Source: Maridesulfovibrio zosterae DSM 11974
Lineage (GTDB): Bacteria > Desulfobacterota > Desulfovibrionia > Desulfovibrionales > Desulfovibrionaceae
Assembly: GCF_000425265.1 (NCBI RefSeq)
Contig: NZ_KE384342.1
Coordinates: 824,245-888,244 of the forward strand
Reading direction: 5' to 3'
DNA: 64,000 nt
Shown here: one piece after another, positions 1-7,370 of the stretch
How positions within the stretch are numbered: the first letter of the stretch is position 1
How the letters are laid out: each line of letters opens with the position of its first letter
Position numbers and translations under genes: made by a program
Notes under the pieces: generated by a model
What the model saw: the letters and a program-made list of their open reading frames with translations, nothing else
The model's database searches: none
What the model was told of the DNA's origin: nothing

Positions 1-556
1 AGTTCCAGTACATGTGATGAAGAAAGGTTCTAATTTGTCTTCTTTTTCTACCTAATTCAGCTTGAAGGACGTTGAAGATTGTATCGTACGAATAAGCAAG
101 AAAACTGTGAATGTTAGGGAATTTGTCAGAGCGTGCTAAATATTGTAATTGCAGATCCTCGGCAGTAGCATTGTACATTTCTGAGTATTCATTTGAGCGT
201 GGGTCACGAAGAAAATTATCAATATCTTGAAAATATGGAAGGTCTTGCTGGAGGAGCATATGGAAGTATCGCTCGTCCATTTTATTTTTTCTATTTTTTT
301 CGCCCATCTCATCAAAATTATACCCTGATCTTAGTTGAGGGATCGCTGGAACAACGTTCCTAAATGCAACAATTAACTCCTTTAAATCGTGAGGCATAAC
401 TTGTATTGGCTCAGGAAATTGAAAAATAGCCGCCCCGATTTGGGTGTTATTATTTCCTTCAATGTCCATATCGAATGTATTGCCACTAACTGGTGCAATC
501 ATCGAGTCGACTGACATGTCCCCAATTTTTGGAAGGTTATTTTCAGGCTTGTCCAT
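1..556 (-). CDS. Partial defence-like protein of unknown family (C-terminus off window)
   Basis: An uninterrupted minus-strand frame runs from an ATG at 556 to the left edge, giving 185 residues with no stop. The N-terminus holds a Gly/Asn-rich stretch (IEGNNNTQIG) followed by an alpha-helical-looking region ending in FLHHMYW at the edge. I do not recognise the family with certainty. The helical tail with a conserved Tyr/His/Trp patch reminds me of the C-terminal domains of ABC-three-component-type defence effectors, but this is only a resemblance. The start lies 4 bp after the stop of the upstream small membrane ORF, which suggests translational coupling. Neighbouring accessory genes fit a mobile or defence context. 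Confidence 0.6.
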   Translation of the reverse strand, partial: MDKPENNLPKIGDMSVDSMIAPVSGNTFDMDIEGNNNTQIGAAIFQFPEPIQVMPHDLKELIVAFRNVVPAIPQLRSGYNFDEMGEKNRKNKMDERYFHMLLQQDLPYFQDIDNFLRDPRSNEYSEMYNATAEDLQLQYLARSDKFPNIHSFLAYSYDTIFNVLQAELGRKRRQIRTFLHHMYWN

Positions 557-560
557 CTAG

Positions 561-737
561 CTATCCCATCTGTTTGTTATTGTTTCCTTTGATGGACATT
601 TTTTTAGAAACTTTCGAGTTGATATTGCCACTATTTTTAAAGCTAATTTTAGTATGAATTTTTGCTGCTCCAAACCCTAATATAAAACTAACAATTGAAA
701 TAACTGCTGATGCCTTAGTTATTGATTCCCAAAACAT
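561..737 (-). CDS. Small single-pass membrane peptide, 58 aa, with GNNN motif
   Basis: ATG at 737 is preceded on the minus strand by GAGAGGA at good spacing, and the frame closes with TAG at 561-563. The peptide has one hydrophobic helix (about residues 9-25) and a polar Asn/Ser/Lys-rich tail ending in IKGNNNKQMG. The same GNNN-x-Q-x-G signature occurs near the N-terminus of the next gene, whose start is 4 bp downstream. The two are almost certainly one operon. The shared motif hints that the pair acts together, perhaps tethering the partner to the membrane. No function is known to me. Confidence 0.55.
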   Translation of the reverse strand: MFWESITKASAVISIVSFILGFGAAKIHTKISFKNSGNINSKVSKKMSIKGNNNKQMG

Positions 738-874
738 AAATATCCTCTCATGGTGTATGAATTATAATTTACGTACTGACTTATCAAGTCCTTACTGATA
801 TGTACAGTTTAAATATCCTGCATAGGATAAGTAAATATTTAAATAGTGATGTATATAAACAATGAGGAGAAGTC

Positions 875-1363
875 ATGTGTAGCGATTTAGATATTGGCAA
901 AGATTTTTTCCACTTTTTTGCTATGTTTGAGTATGCTTTAAAAACTAATGGATTTTGTCAAACCAACAAAAACAAAATCATTACGGGCGCGGACTGGGAA
1001 GGGTTTGCAGCCGCTAATCCGCATCTTTTTGACAACAGGACAAATACTCATACTAAAGAAAGTGTAGACTATTTAATTAATCAGCCACCAAAAAAACAGG
1101 CGCTAAGTGAAAAAGGTATGATTAAATGGATAGATCCACCTTTATATAATGATGTGGGTGACCATATTAAAATTACACGTTATATTAGGCAGGTAAGAAA
1201 TAATTTATTTCATGGCGGTAAATTTAAAGGCAATTATTTTTCAGCACAAGAAAGGAGCAGATACTTGATAAGTCACAGCACCATAATAATGCAGCACGTT
1301 ATTGCGAATCATTCAGAAATGAATGCGGCATTTGAAGGTGCGGATAACTCTATTCGGTTTTGA
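875..1363 (+). CDS. HEPN-like hypothetical protein, 162 aa
   Basis: A complete ORF with a GAGGAG ribosome site just before the ATG. The protein is cytoplasmic by composition. Its clearest feature is RQVRNNLFHGGK at about residues 106-117: R-N-N-L-F-H fits the R-x4-6-H signature of HEPN domains, found in RNA-cleaving toxins and in some nucleotide-binding non-catalytic members. The aromatic-rich N-terminus and helical C-terminus also suit HEPN. It is divergently transcribed from the small membrane protein operon and lies next to a likely integration boundary, so it is probably accessory. No cognate MNT-type antitoxin ORF is visible nearby. Confidence 0.6.
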   Translation: MCSDLDIGKDFFHFFAMFEYALKTNGFCQTNKNKIITGADWEGFAAANPHLFDNRTNTHTKESVDYLINQPPKKQALSEKGMIKWIDPPLYNDVGDHIKITRYIRQVRNNLFHGGKFKGNYFSAQERSRYLISHSTIIMQHVIANHSEMNAAFEGADNSIRF

Positions 1364-1438
1364 TAAATTAAATGTAGGCAGTGTCGCACAGACTGCCTAT
1401 TCCCTCAAATAATATGGAAATTTGAAAAAAACTTCCTC

Positions 1439-1606
1439 CGGTGAGTACCAACACGAGTACCCCAATTTACACACAAATAAAAACCAACTATTCCATAACT
1501 ATACACCACCAATTCGATAGCCCCCGCCTCCAGATAAAGCTCATAATTATAACATCTTATATGTTTTAGCTATTAAGAACAGATCAAACTGTCCCAATAC
1601 TGTCCC
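1439..1606. other. Candidate integration (att) region with short direct repeats
   Basis: This part of the 451-bp gap between the HEPN-like gene and the DUF2333 gene has no ORF. It contains paired GAGTACC units (1442-1461), paired ACTGTCCCA units (about 1588-1606), and TTCGATAGCCCCCGCCTCCA at 1513-1532. That last sequence resembles the T-arm and acceptor 3' end of a bacterial tmRNA, a common target of tyrosine integrases. Short repeated arms around such a site are what an att region looks like. Accessory genes lie on the left and housekeeping-like genes on the right. No integrase is in the window, so this is an inference. Confidence 0.35.
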
Positions 1607-1678
1607 ATTTTTTTTAAATAGCCCCATTTCTAATGGCCCGCTTCCAGTTGGAAACGGACCTTTGTTTTAAGTTTATCC

Positions 1679-1720
1679 TGTCCTGAAATAGGTTTACCCA
1701 AAAGGCCCCATTTCAGGACA
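1679..1720. repeat. Inverted repeat, possible IS-end remnant
   Basis: TGTCCTGAAAT (1679-1689) is repeated perfectly in inverse orientation at 1710-1720, around a 20-nt centre. GCCCCATTTC also occurs twice as a direct repeat (1621-1630 and 1705-1714). There is no adjacent transposase. The structure could be the fused ends of a lost insertion sequence or simply a hairpin. Confidence 0.4.
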
Positions 1721-1730
1721 ATTCATGCAA

Positions 1731-1768
1731 ATAAAAAAGGGTTTACATCGTATTTGATGTAAACCCTT
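1731..1768 (-). terminator. Rho-independent terminator after the DUF2333 gene
   Basis: A perfect 13-bp stem (1737-1749 pairing with 1756-1768) with a 6-nt loop. On the minus strand it is followed by a run of T (the A-run at 1733-1738). It lies 46 bp beyond the stop codon of the 1815-2846 gene. Confidence 0.85.
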
Positions 1769-1814
1769 AATTTTAATTATTTCCGGACGGAACTGTAACG
1801 CCGCCTCTGCTATT

Positions 1815-2846
1815 TTATCTTCGAATAGTTTCTGCCACGTCAAGCAGTCGCTCTCTCACTGTGAACATATAGCGAGCCATCTTTCCACGATGGTCAGCGA
1901 ACATGGAATCTTCTTTACCTCGCAAGACAACCATAGGGTTGAAGGTACAAATCTTGTTCATGGCCATCATAGCCTCTTCAAGGTTCTGAGTTCCACCCTT
2001 GTCCACATTAGTAATTTTCTCAGGATACAGTTCTCTCAGCACGGTGATTACATCACGAAGAACCAACGTCATGCCTTGCGCGAAATACACACGATCATCC
2101 AGCTCGGACCACGTTAGAGTCCCTCCCGGTGCGGAGAGCCAACCCAGCGGGACATCAATAAAGTTTTTGGAAAGGATGAAGGTCAACATCTCATAAATCT
2201 CGCTGGCCTTAATGTTTACAATAGCACGCACATCGTCCTTCTTCTTGTTGGTCACCTTCATACCAATCAATTTATCAGCGTATTTGTGAACGTTAGCCAC
2301 GCCATCTTCATACGCTGAATTAGAAGACCTCTCAAAGAACCCCCATATACGAGGACCATAGGTAAAATCTCGCTCACGAGCTTCTTGCATCCACTTATTC
2401 TCAGGGTCCATAGAGCCATACTTTGCCATGGTAGTGGAGAAAAACTTCTGCAACAAAGTCGTAGCGGTGAGAACTCCAAGCTTACGATTGACCGCATTAT
2501 CGAAATGAGATTTGGGAGTCACAAACAGATACTGAGGGGTCCACCCATCAGCCAGCTCGGTCTCCAAACGAGACACAATTGCCAACGCAAGTACCCTGCC
2601 CTTCAAAGTTTCAAGCTTTTCCTTGTCCGACTCAGAAGCATTTGGATTATTAAAAGCAGGATCAGCCTTAACTGCTACGATTTCCGAACGAACAGAGGGT
2701 GATATCTCAGGCCACTCAGTAGTGGAAAACATATAACCAATGCCCGAAACGGCCCACCAAATACCCCACAATACCAAGGGAATAAAGATAGCCAACACCT
2801 TACCACTAGTCGGAACCAACTTATGCAACTTCTGCATAACACTCAT
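1815..2846 (-). CDS. DUF2333 family inner-membrane protein
   Basis: 343 residues. One N-terminal membrane helix (about residues 17-40) is followed by a long soluble, presumably periplasmic, part rich in charged helices. The overall sequence, including the E-x-x-x-GW-x-P segment near residue 100, matches what I know of the DUF2333 family, found in Desulfovibrio-type and other proteobacteria and without an established function. It appears monocistronic: a terminator follows, and 550 bp without genes lies upstream. The family assignment is from memory of the pattern; the membrane topology is seen directly. Confidence 0.65.
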   Translation of the reverse strand: MSVMQKLHKLVPTSGKVLAIFIPLVLWGIWWAVSGIGYMFSTTEWPEISPSVRSEIVAVKADPAFNNPNASESDKEKLETLKGRVLALAIVSRLETELADGWTPQYLFVTPKSHFDNAVNRKLGVLTATTLLQKFFSTTMAKYGSMDPENKWMQEARERDFTYGPRIWGFFERSSNSAYEDGVANVHKYADKLIGMKVTNKKKDDVRAIVNIKASEIYEMLTFILSKNFIDVPLGWLSAPGGTLTWSELDDRVYFAQGMTLVLRDVITVLRELYPEKITNVDKGGTQNLEEAMMAMNKICTFNPMVVLRGKEDSMFADHRGKMARYMFTVRERLLDVAETIRR

Positions 2847-3396
2847 AATAACACCTTTTTTTATTTATTATTCATATGATCACTTTTTATTGAATCATGC
2901 TACCGAACCTGAATTCAAATCGCACAGATTGTGGTGAATGTAGATTTTATTTATCGCAAGAGCAATGCTTTTGAATTTAAGAAGTTTAGGCAATCCTAAC
3001 GTACAATACCATATAAGAATTATGAATATATACCAAATCTGTTTTGTCTAGGGGGAATGGTAAATTATCTGTGCAACAACTCAAGCTTAATGCTGAACAA
3101 AGTTCAAGAAACACCGCATCATTCAGGATAGTTTTTTGTATCGGATTTTGATCGGTTGGTGGGGGATGTTGATAAATATAAACGATAACTGGGACTCCGC
3201 CTGTAGTTCTCGCAATTCGACGTGCGCACGTTGGTTGAATTAGCGGACCGGATTGATCTGGAAGGTATGTATGCAGTATTTCACCTTGCAGTCCTTGCGT
3301 ATTCATGCAAGGTCATTTTTTGCGACACATTAAATCGTAATGGCAAGACTACAAGGTTAATTAAAATTTTATATTAAAACTTACAGGAGTACGTAT
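2847..3396. other. Non-coding gap with decayed-looking sequence
   Basis: No credible gene. A minus-strand open frame at 2986-3306 lacks any recognisable domain or convincing ribosome site. The stretch contains one copy of a diverged repeat (3059-3149) that recurs downstream of the parvulin gene. It also has a weak hairpin followed by T residues (CCTTGC at 3293-3298 with GCAAGG at 3307-3312) just before the parvulin gene, which may be a leftover terminator of a lost gene. Confidence 0.5.
3059..3149. repeat. Diverged repeat, copy A
   Basis: Shares GGTAAA, TCAAGCTT, ATGCTGAA, ATTCAGGATAG and TTTTTGTATC, in the same order and almost the same spacing, with 3869-3962 about 800 bp away. By eye the two are roughly two-thirds identical. 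Read on the plus strand, both copies give related peptide fragments (GKLSVQQLKLNAE versus GKVTALDFKLHAE), so they may be relics of a duplicated gene end. Confidence 0.5.
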
Positions 3397-3678
3397 ATGA
3401 CAAAAGCATCTGCACGTCATCTTTTGGTTAGTGATGAACAGACCTGTCTGGACCTGAAAAAACAAATTCAGGACGGCGCAGATTTTGGTGAATTAGCCAA
3501 AAAACACTCCAGCTGCCCTTCCGGTCAGCGCGGTGGCGATCTCGGTGAGTTCCGCCCCGGCCAGATGGTCCCGGAATTTGATACCGTTGTGTTCAATGAA
3601 GCCGTTGGTGAAGTTCATGGCCCCGTAAAAACACAGTTCGGTTACCACCTGCTGATCATCGATAGCCGCGAAGACTAA
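3397..3678 (+). CDS. ppiC: Parvulin-type peptidyl-prolyl cis-trans isomerase
   Basis: 93 residues, the same size as the stand-alone parvulin PpiC. It has the family hallmarks: RHLLV at the start, the [23 protein letters not shown] region (about residues 30-52), MVPEFD, and FGYHLLII near the C-terminus. It has no signal peptide or SurA-like chaperone domain, so it should act in the cytoplasm on X-Pro bonds. A CAGGAG ribosome site precedes the ATG at 3397 and a strong terminator follows, so it is a single-gene unit. A diverged repeat lies on either side of it. Confidence 0.93.
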   Translation: MTKASARHLLVSDEQTCLDLKKQIQDGADFGELAKKHSSCPSGQRGGDLGEFRPGQMVPEFDTVVFNEAVGEVHGPVKTQFGYHLLIIDSRED

Positions 3679-3700
3679 ACAACTCTTCACCGCTATAATA

Positions 3701-3732
3701 AATAAAGCTCCGACTAAGTCGGGGCTTTATTC
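3701..3732 (+). terminator. Terminator after ppiC
   Basis: Stem AATAAAGC-CCGAC / GTCGG-GCTTTATT with a 3-nt loop, 23 bp past the stop codon, ending in a T-rich stretch. Confidence 0.85.
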
Positions 3733-3868
3733 TGTCTTGAGTTAAATACTCTCTTCAGCAAAAATATCCTCTATCCACTCACAGGATATCCCGGTCCCAG
3801 CAGCATCTGCAGGAGCAGGTTCGCTTTGATGGCGAATTTAATTAGATCTGGATATTCTGCAAGGAAGT

Positions 3869-3962
3869 GGTAAAGTAACCGCGCTAGATTTCAAGCTTCA
3901 TGCTGAATTAGAATTCGAGAAATATAGTATTTATTCAGGATAGACTTTTTGTATCTGATTTT
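3869..3962. repeat. Diverged repeat, copy B
   Basis: Partner of the copy at 3059-3149. On the plus strand it can be read as an in-frame fragment (about 30 codons, ending GKVTALDFKLHAE...YSG and a stop at about 3943), but an in-frame stop lies just upstream, so it cannot be part of an intact gene. It sits in the 3' flank of the ABC transporter operon. Confidence 0.5.
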
Positions 3963-5529
3963 AACAAAAAGACGATGCTTTTAATAATTCCATAGTATAT
4001 TCGCTTTCCGGATCAGTAATAATTTTTTCTACCGGACCGTATTCCACACATCGGCCATTCTTCATCACCATCACTGTATTACAAAGGCCACTGACCAAGG
4101 CAATATCGTGAGAAATAAATATCATGCTCATATTACTTTCCCGAACTAAAGAGCGTAAAAGGTCTGCAATCCGCGCCTGAGAAGAAACATCCAGCGCACT
4201 GGTAGCCTCGTCACAAATAAGAAGTTCAGGTTCAGCAACCAGAGCGCGCGCTATGGCGGCACGTTGACACTGTCCCCCCGATATTTCCCAAGGGTAACGA
4301 TCCGCCAACTCCGGTGAAAGTCCAACTCTGTACATCAGTTCGTTGATATACACATCTGCTGCACTTTTTCTTTTACGGTCGGTAAGGTTACGTACAGCAT
4401 CTCTCATAGTCACGCGAATTCTCTTATTCTGATCAAAAGAGGTAAGCGGAATCTGGAACACCATCTGTGCCCGACTATAAAGAGTGCGCAGACTTCGTCT
4501 GTTCATGGCTGTCACTTCTTTGCCTTCGTATCTAATACTCCCCTCATCCGTTTTCTCCAACTGCAGGAGTTGTCTGGAAAGAGTGCTCTTGCCAGATCCA
4601 GACTCACCCACAATTCCTAAAACCTCGCCGCGCGAGAGAGTAAAACCGACATCCCGGACGGCTTCTATGGTTCGTTCAGCAATTCTGTAACGCTTTGTTA
4701 CACTACTCACTTCAAGAAATTCAGAAGAATTATTAAAAACAGGATAGGCCGCCCGCAAACAGGGAACATCAGCTATCAATTTTTTCGTATATGAGTGCTG
4801 CGGAGAATCAAGAACCTCTTTAGTGACTCCGCATTCGACAATCTTCCCCCGATGCATGATAGCCACCCGGTCAGCTATATGCGATGCAAGAGAAATATTG
4901 TGAGTAACCAAAAGGATTGATGCCCTGCACTCTTCACGTAAAATACGAAATTCCTCTATCACCTGCCTCTGGGTCATAACGTCCAGAGCACTGGTAGGTT
5001 CATCAGCAAGGATAAGGGTTGGCTCCATTACCATAGCCATAGCCAAAGCTACACGCTGACACATCCCCCCTGAAAGTTCAAAAGGGCAGCAATCCAGCAC
5101 TCGATCAGCATCGCCCAGCCCAATTTTTATGAAAGCGGTTCGTATTGCAGCGATAGATTTTTCAGTATCAAACCTTTTATGGCTGCGCATGGTATCCAGA
5201 AACTGACTGCGTATCTTCCGTATGGGATTCATGGAAGTAGCAGGATTCTGAAATACTGTGCACAACTTATCACCCAGTAATTTTCTGCGTTCTTCAGCGG
5301 ATAGCTCAGTCAAATTCTGCCCGTTGAACTCTATCCCCCCGCTGGAAGTCCGTACTCTATTGGAAGGAAGTCCCATTATAGTCTTTAAAACAGTAGACTT
5401 ACCAGAACCGGATTCACCCACCAACGCAAAAATCTCTCCCGCACCAACATCAAAGGAGATGTTTCGTATGACATCATCCCCATTATATCCAGCACTGAGT
5501 TCCTGAAGCTTCAACACGGTACTGTTCAT
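3961..5529 (-). CDS. Dual-ATPase subunit of a peptide/nickel-type ABC importer
   Basis: 522 residues with two complete nucleotide-binding domains fused in one chain, comparable to DppD-DppF or NikD-NikE joined. Walker A GESGSGKST occurs at about residues 38-46 and again near 310. Both halves have Walker B plus D-loop (ADEPTSALD, CDEATSALD) and signature motifs with an unusual Cys (SGGMCQR, SGGQCQR). It energises uptake through the two permeases encoded just upstream. Its ATG overlaps the stop codon of the 5526-6356 permease gene (ATGA), so translation is coupled. It is the last gene of a five-gene minus-strand operon. The substrate cannot be told from the ATPase. Confidence 0.9.
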   Translation of the reverse strand: MNSTVLKLQELSAGYNGDDVIRNISFDVGAGEIFALVGESGSGKSTVLKTIMGLPSNRVRTSSGGIEFNGQNLTELSAEERRKLLGDKLCTVFQNPATSMNPIRKIRSQFLDTMRSHKRFDTEKSIAAIRTAFIKIGLGDADRVLDCCPFELSGGMCQRVALAMAMVMEPTLILADEPTSALDVMTQRQVIEEFRILREECRASILLVTHNISLASHIADRVAIMHRGKIVECGVTKEVLDSPQHSYTKKLIADVPCLRAAYPVFNNSSEFLEVSSVTKRYRIAERTIEAVRDVGFTLSRGEVLGIVGESGSGKSTLSRQLLQLEKTDEGSIRYEGKEVTAMNRRSLRTLYSRAQMVFQIPLTSFDQNKRIRVTMRDAVRNLTDRKRKSAADVYINELMYRVGLSPELADRYPWEISGGQCQRAAIARALVAEPELLICDEATSALDVSSQARIADLLRSLVRESNMSMIFISHDIALVSGLCNTVMVMKNGRCVEYGPVEKIITDPESEYTMELLKASSFC

Positions 5530-6356
5530 ACACGGTCCTCGCCAAGATCTTTAACGTCTATAAGGTCACGCAAAGCGTCACCTAGATAGTTAAATACCAT
5601 CACAGTTATAACAAGAGCCGCAGCCGGATACATGACCGTCCATGGGGCTGTACGTAACATCCCCCTAGACTCGCTGATCATACTGCCCCACTCTGCCTGA
5701 GGAAGCTGAACACCTAGTCCGAGAAAGGAAAGTCCTGCAAAGCCCAGCATGACTGTACCAATCTGGGAAGTTGCAAAAGTGAGAAGTGAATTGAAAATAT
5801 TTGGCAAAATATATTTTGTCATAATCACGCTGTCACTACAGCCTGAAATTCTGGCGGCCTGAATGAATTCCTCATTTTTCAGCGAAATGACTCTGCTGCG
5901 TGCTAAGCGGGCATATGGTGTCCAACTGGCAAATCCCATGGCCAGCATGGCATTCCCCATTCCTCCTCCAAGGATACCGGCAACTGAAATAGCTAAAACC
6001 ATCTGCGGGAAAGCCATAATACCGTCGATAAAACGCATAACAATCCTATCGGCCGCCCCACTGTAATAGCCGCAAAGAATGCCGACAAAAGCCCCAAAAG
6101 CAGCAGTAATGAAAACTAGGCTCAAAGCCGAAAAAACACTGGTCCTGGCACCGTATAGTAATCGAGATAAAACGCAGCGTCCCATAGCATCCGTTCCCAT
6201 CGGAAAATCCATTCCCGGAGCCTGACGCATACGCAATATATGCGTGGCATAAGGATCATTCGGAGCAAAGTGCTTTGCAAACAAACTTCCTACTATCAAA
6301 AAAAGCGCTATGATGAGAAACATCCTCAACCAAAAATCTTTATGTATATTTTTCAT
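5526..6356 (-). CDS. ABC permease, DppC/NikC type
   Basis: 276 residues, the usual length of the second permease of peptide/nickel importers. It has an N-terminal helix, a periplasmic segment with the DPYATHILR-type OppC N-terminal signature, and a transmembrane core containing the cytoplasmic EAA loop (ISLKNEEFIQAARISGCSDS). It forms the membrane channel with the gene upstream and is powered by the dual ATPase, whose start overlaps its end. It starts 10 bp after the preceding permease stop codon. Confidence 0.9.
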   Translation of the reverse strand: MKNIHKDFWLRMFLIIALFLIVGSLFAKHFAPNDPYATHILRMRQAPGMDFPMGTDAMGRCVLSRLLYGARTSVFSALSLVFITAAFGAFVGILCGYYSGAADRIVMRFIDGIMAFPQMVLAISVAGILGGGMGNAMLAMGFASWTPYARLARSRVISLKNEEFIQAARISGCSDSVIMTKYILPNIFNSLLTFATSQIGTVMLGFAGLSFLGLGVQLPQAEWGSMISESRGMLRTAPWTVMYPAAALVITVMVFNYLGDALRDLIDVKDLGEDRV

Positions 6357-6365
6357 ATGGAGCTC

Positions 6366-7295
6366 TCAGCTTTCGGTTACCCGAGGATCAAAATAGCGAT
6401 AAGCCAGATCGGTCAGCAAATTGATAAGTACATAGAGGATCGCAATATAAACTACGAATCCCTGTATAACCGGATAGTCTCTGGCCGTAATAGCATCCAT
6501 TACCAGCTTCCCTATTCCGGGCCATTGGAAAATCGCCTCGATAACAACGCTACCGGCAAATAAGTGCCCCACTGCAAAGCCTATAACCGTTAATATGGAA
6601 AGCATGGAATTATGCAGTACGTCTTTTACTAAAAGAGTACCGGACATTACACCTCTTGCCTGAGCACCAGTTACATAATTTTGTCCCAGCTCACCAAGTA
6701 CCTCCGCCCTGATCTGCTTTATAAACTTGCCAATTGTCGGCATGGCAAGAGCAACGGTAGGCAGAATAAGACCCTGAAAACTATTTTTCGCGAGCACTGG
6801 AAGCCACTGAAGAAACACGCAAAACAGATAAATCAACAATAGAGCAGCCAAAAATGAAGGGATAGCGTTGGCTAAAAAAGTTAAAAACCTGACAAAATAA
6901 TCTACAACTGTGTTTCTTTTGACTGCGGTCCAGATTCCAAGAGGGATGGATACAATCAGGGAAAGTGCCAGTGCAGAAACTGCCACCATCGCAGTCTTGC
7001 CCATAGCATTCCACATTAACCGGGATACCGGCAGCCCTTTTGAGTATGACTCACCGAGGTCCCCATGCAAAAAAGACCATAGCCAGTTCCCGTACCGCAC
7101 AAGAAAAGGATCATTTAAGCCCATACTCTCCTGAGTGGCTTTAAGCACTTCCGCGGTTGGAGCTATTCCTTGAGCTATCAACTTCTTCTGTGCCGGATCA
7201 CCTGAAGCGAGGAACATAAGGGAAAATGTAATGAATGTTATCACTAAAAGTACAGGAACGAGTCTTAATAGACGACTTTGAATATATTTAAGCAT
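6366..7295 (-). CDS. ABC permease, DppB/NikB type
   Basis: 309 residues when started at MLKYIQSRLLRLVP (ATG at 7295), chosen because AGG lies just upstream and the longer frame would begin inside an intergenic hairpin. It has the family N-terminus (RLLRLVPVLLVITFITF), the ASGDPA segment, and the EAA loop (AEVLGELGQNYVTGAQARGV). It pairs with the DppC-type permease downstream. Expression may be reduced relative to the binding protein by the terminator-like hairpin at 7319-7345. Confidence 0.9.
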   Translation of the reverse strand: MLKYIQSRLLRLVPVLLVITFITFSLMFLASGDPAQKKLIAQGIAPTAEVLKATQESMGLNDPFLVRYGNWLWSFLHGDLGESYSKGLPVSRLMWNAMGKTAMVAVSALALSLIVSIPLGIWTAVKRNTVVDYFVRFLTFLANAIPSFLAALLLIYLFCVFLQWLPVLAKNSFQGLILPTVALAMPTIGKFIKQIRAEVLGELGQNYVTGAQARGVMSGTLLVKDVLHNSMLSILTVIGFAVGHLFAGSVVIEAIFQWPGIGKLVMDAITARDYPVIQGFVVYIAILYVLINLLTDLAYRYFDPRVTES

Positions 7296-7314
7296 AGTAA
7301 ACCTGCAAGACACA

Positions 7315-7346
7315 AAAAGGCGTGTGAAAAATAAATCCACACGCCG
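7315..7346 (-). terminator. Hairpin between binding-protein and permease genes
   Basis: GGCGTGTG and CACACGCC form an 8-bp stem, with five T residues following on the minus strand. It lies directly after the solute-binding protein gene and before the permeases. It is probably a partial terminator or 3' stabiliser that makes the binding protein more abundant than the membrane parts. Confidence 0.7.
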
Positions 7347-7370
7347 TTAAAAACATATCAGCTTTATACA

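Noticed and set aside
2986-3306. 106-codon minus-strand open frame
   Set aside because: No domain, no convincing ribosome site, odd composition (clusters of Pro, Thr and Arg), and it overlaps the repeat and hairpin sequence before ppiC.
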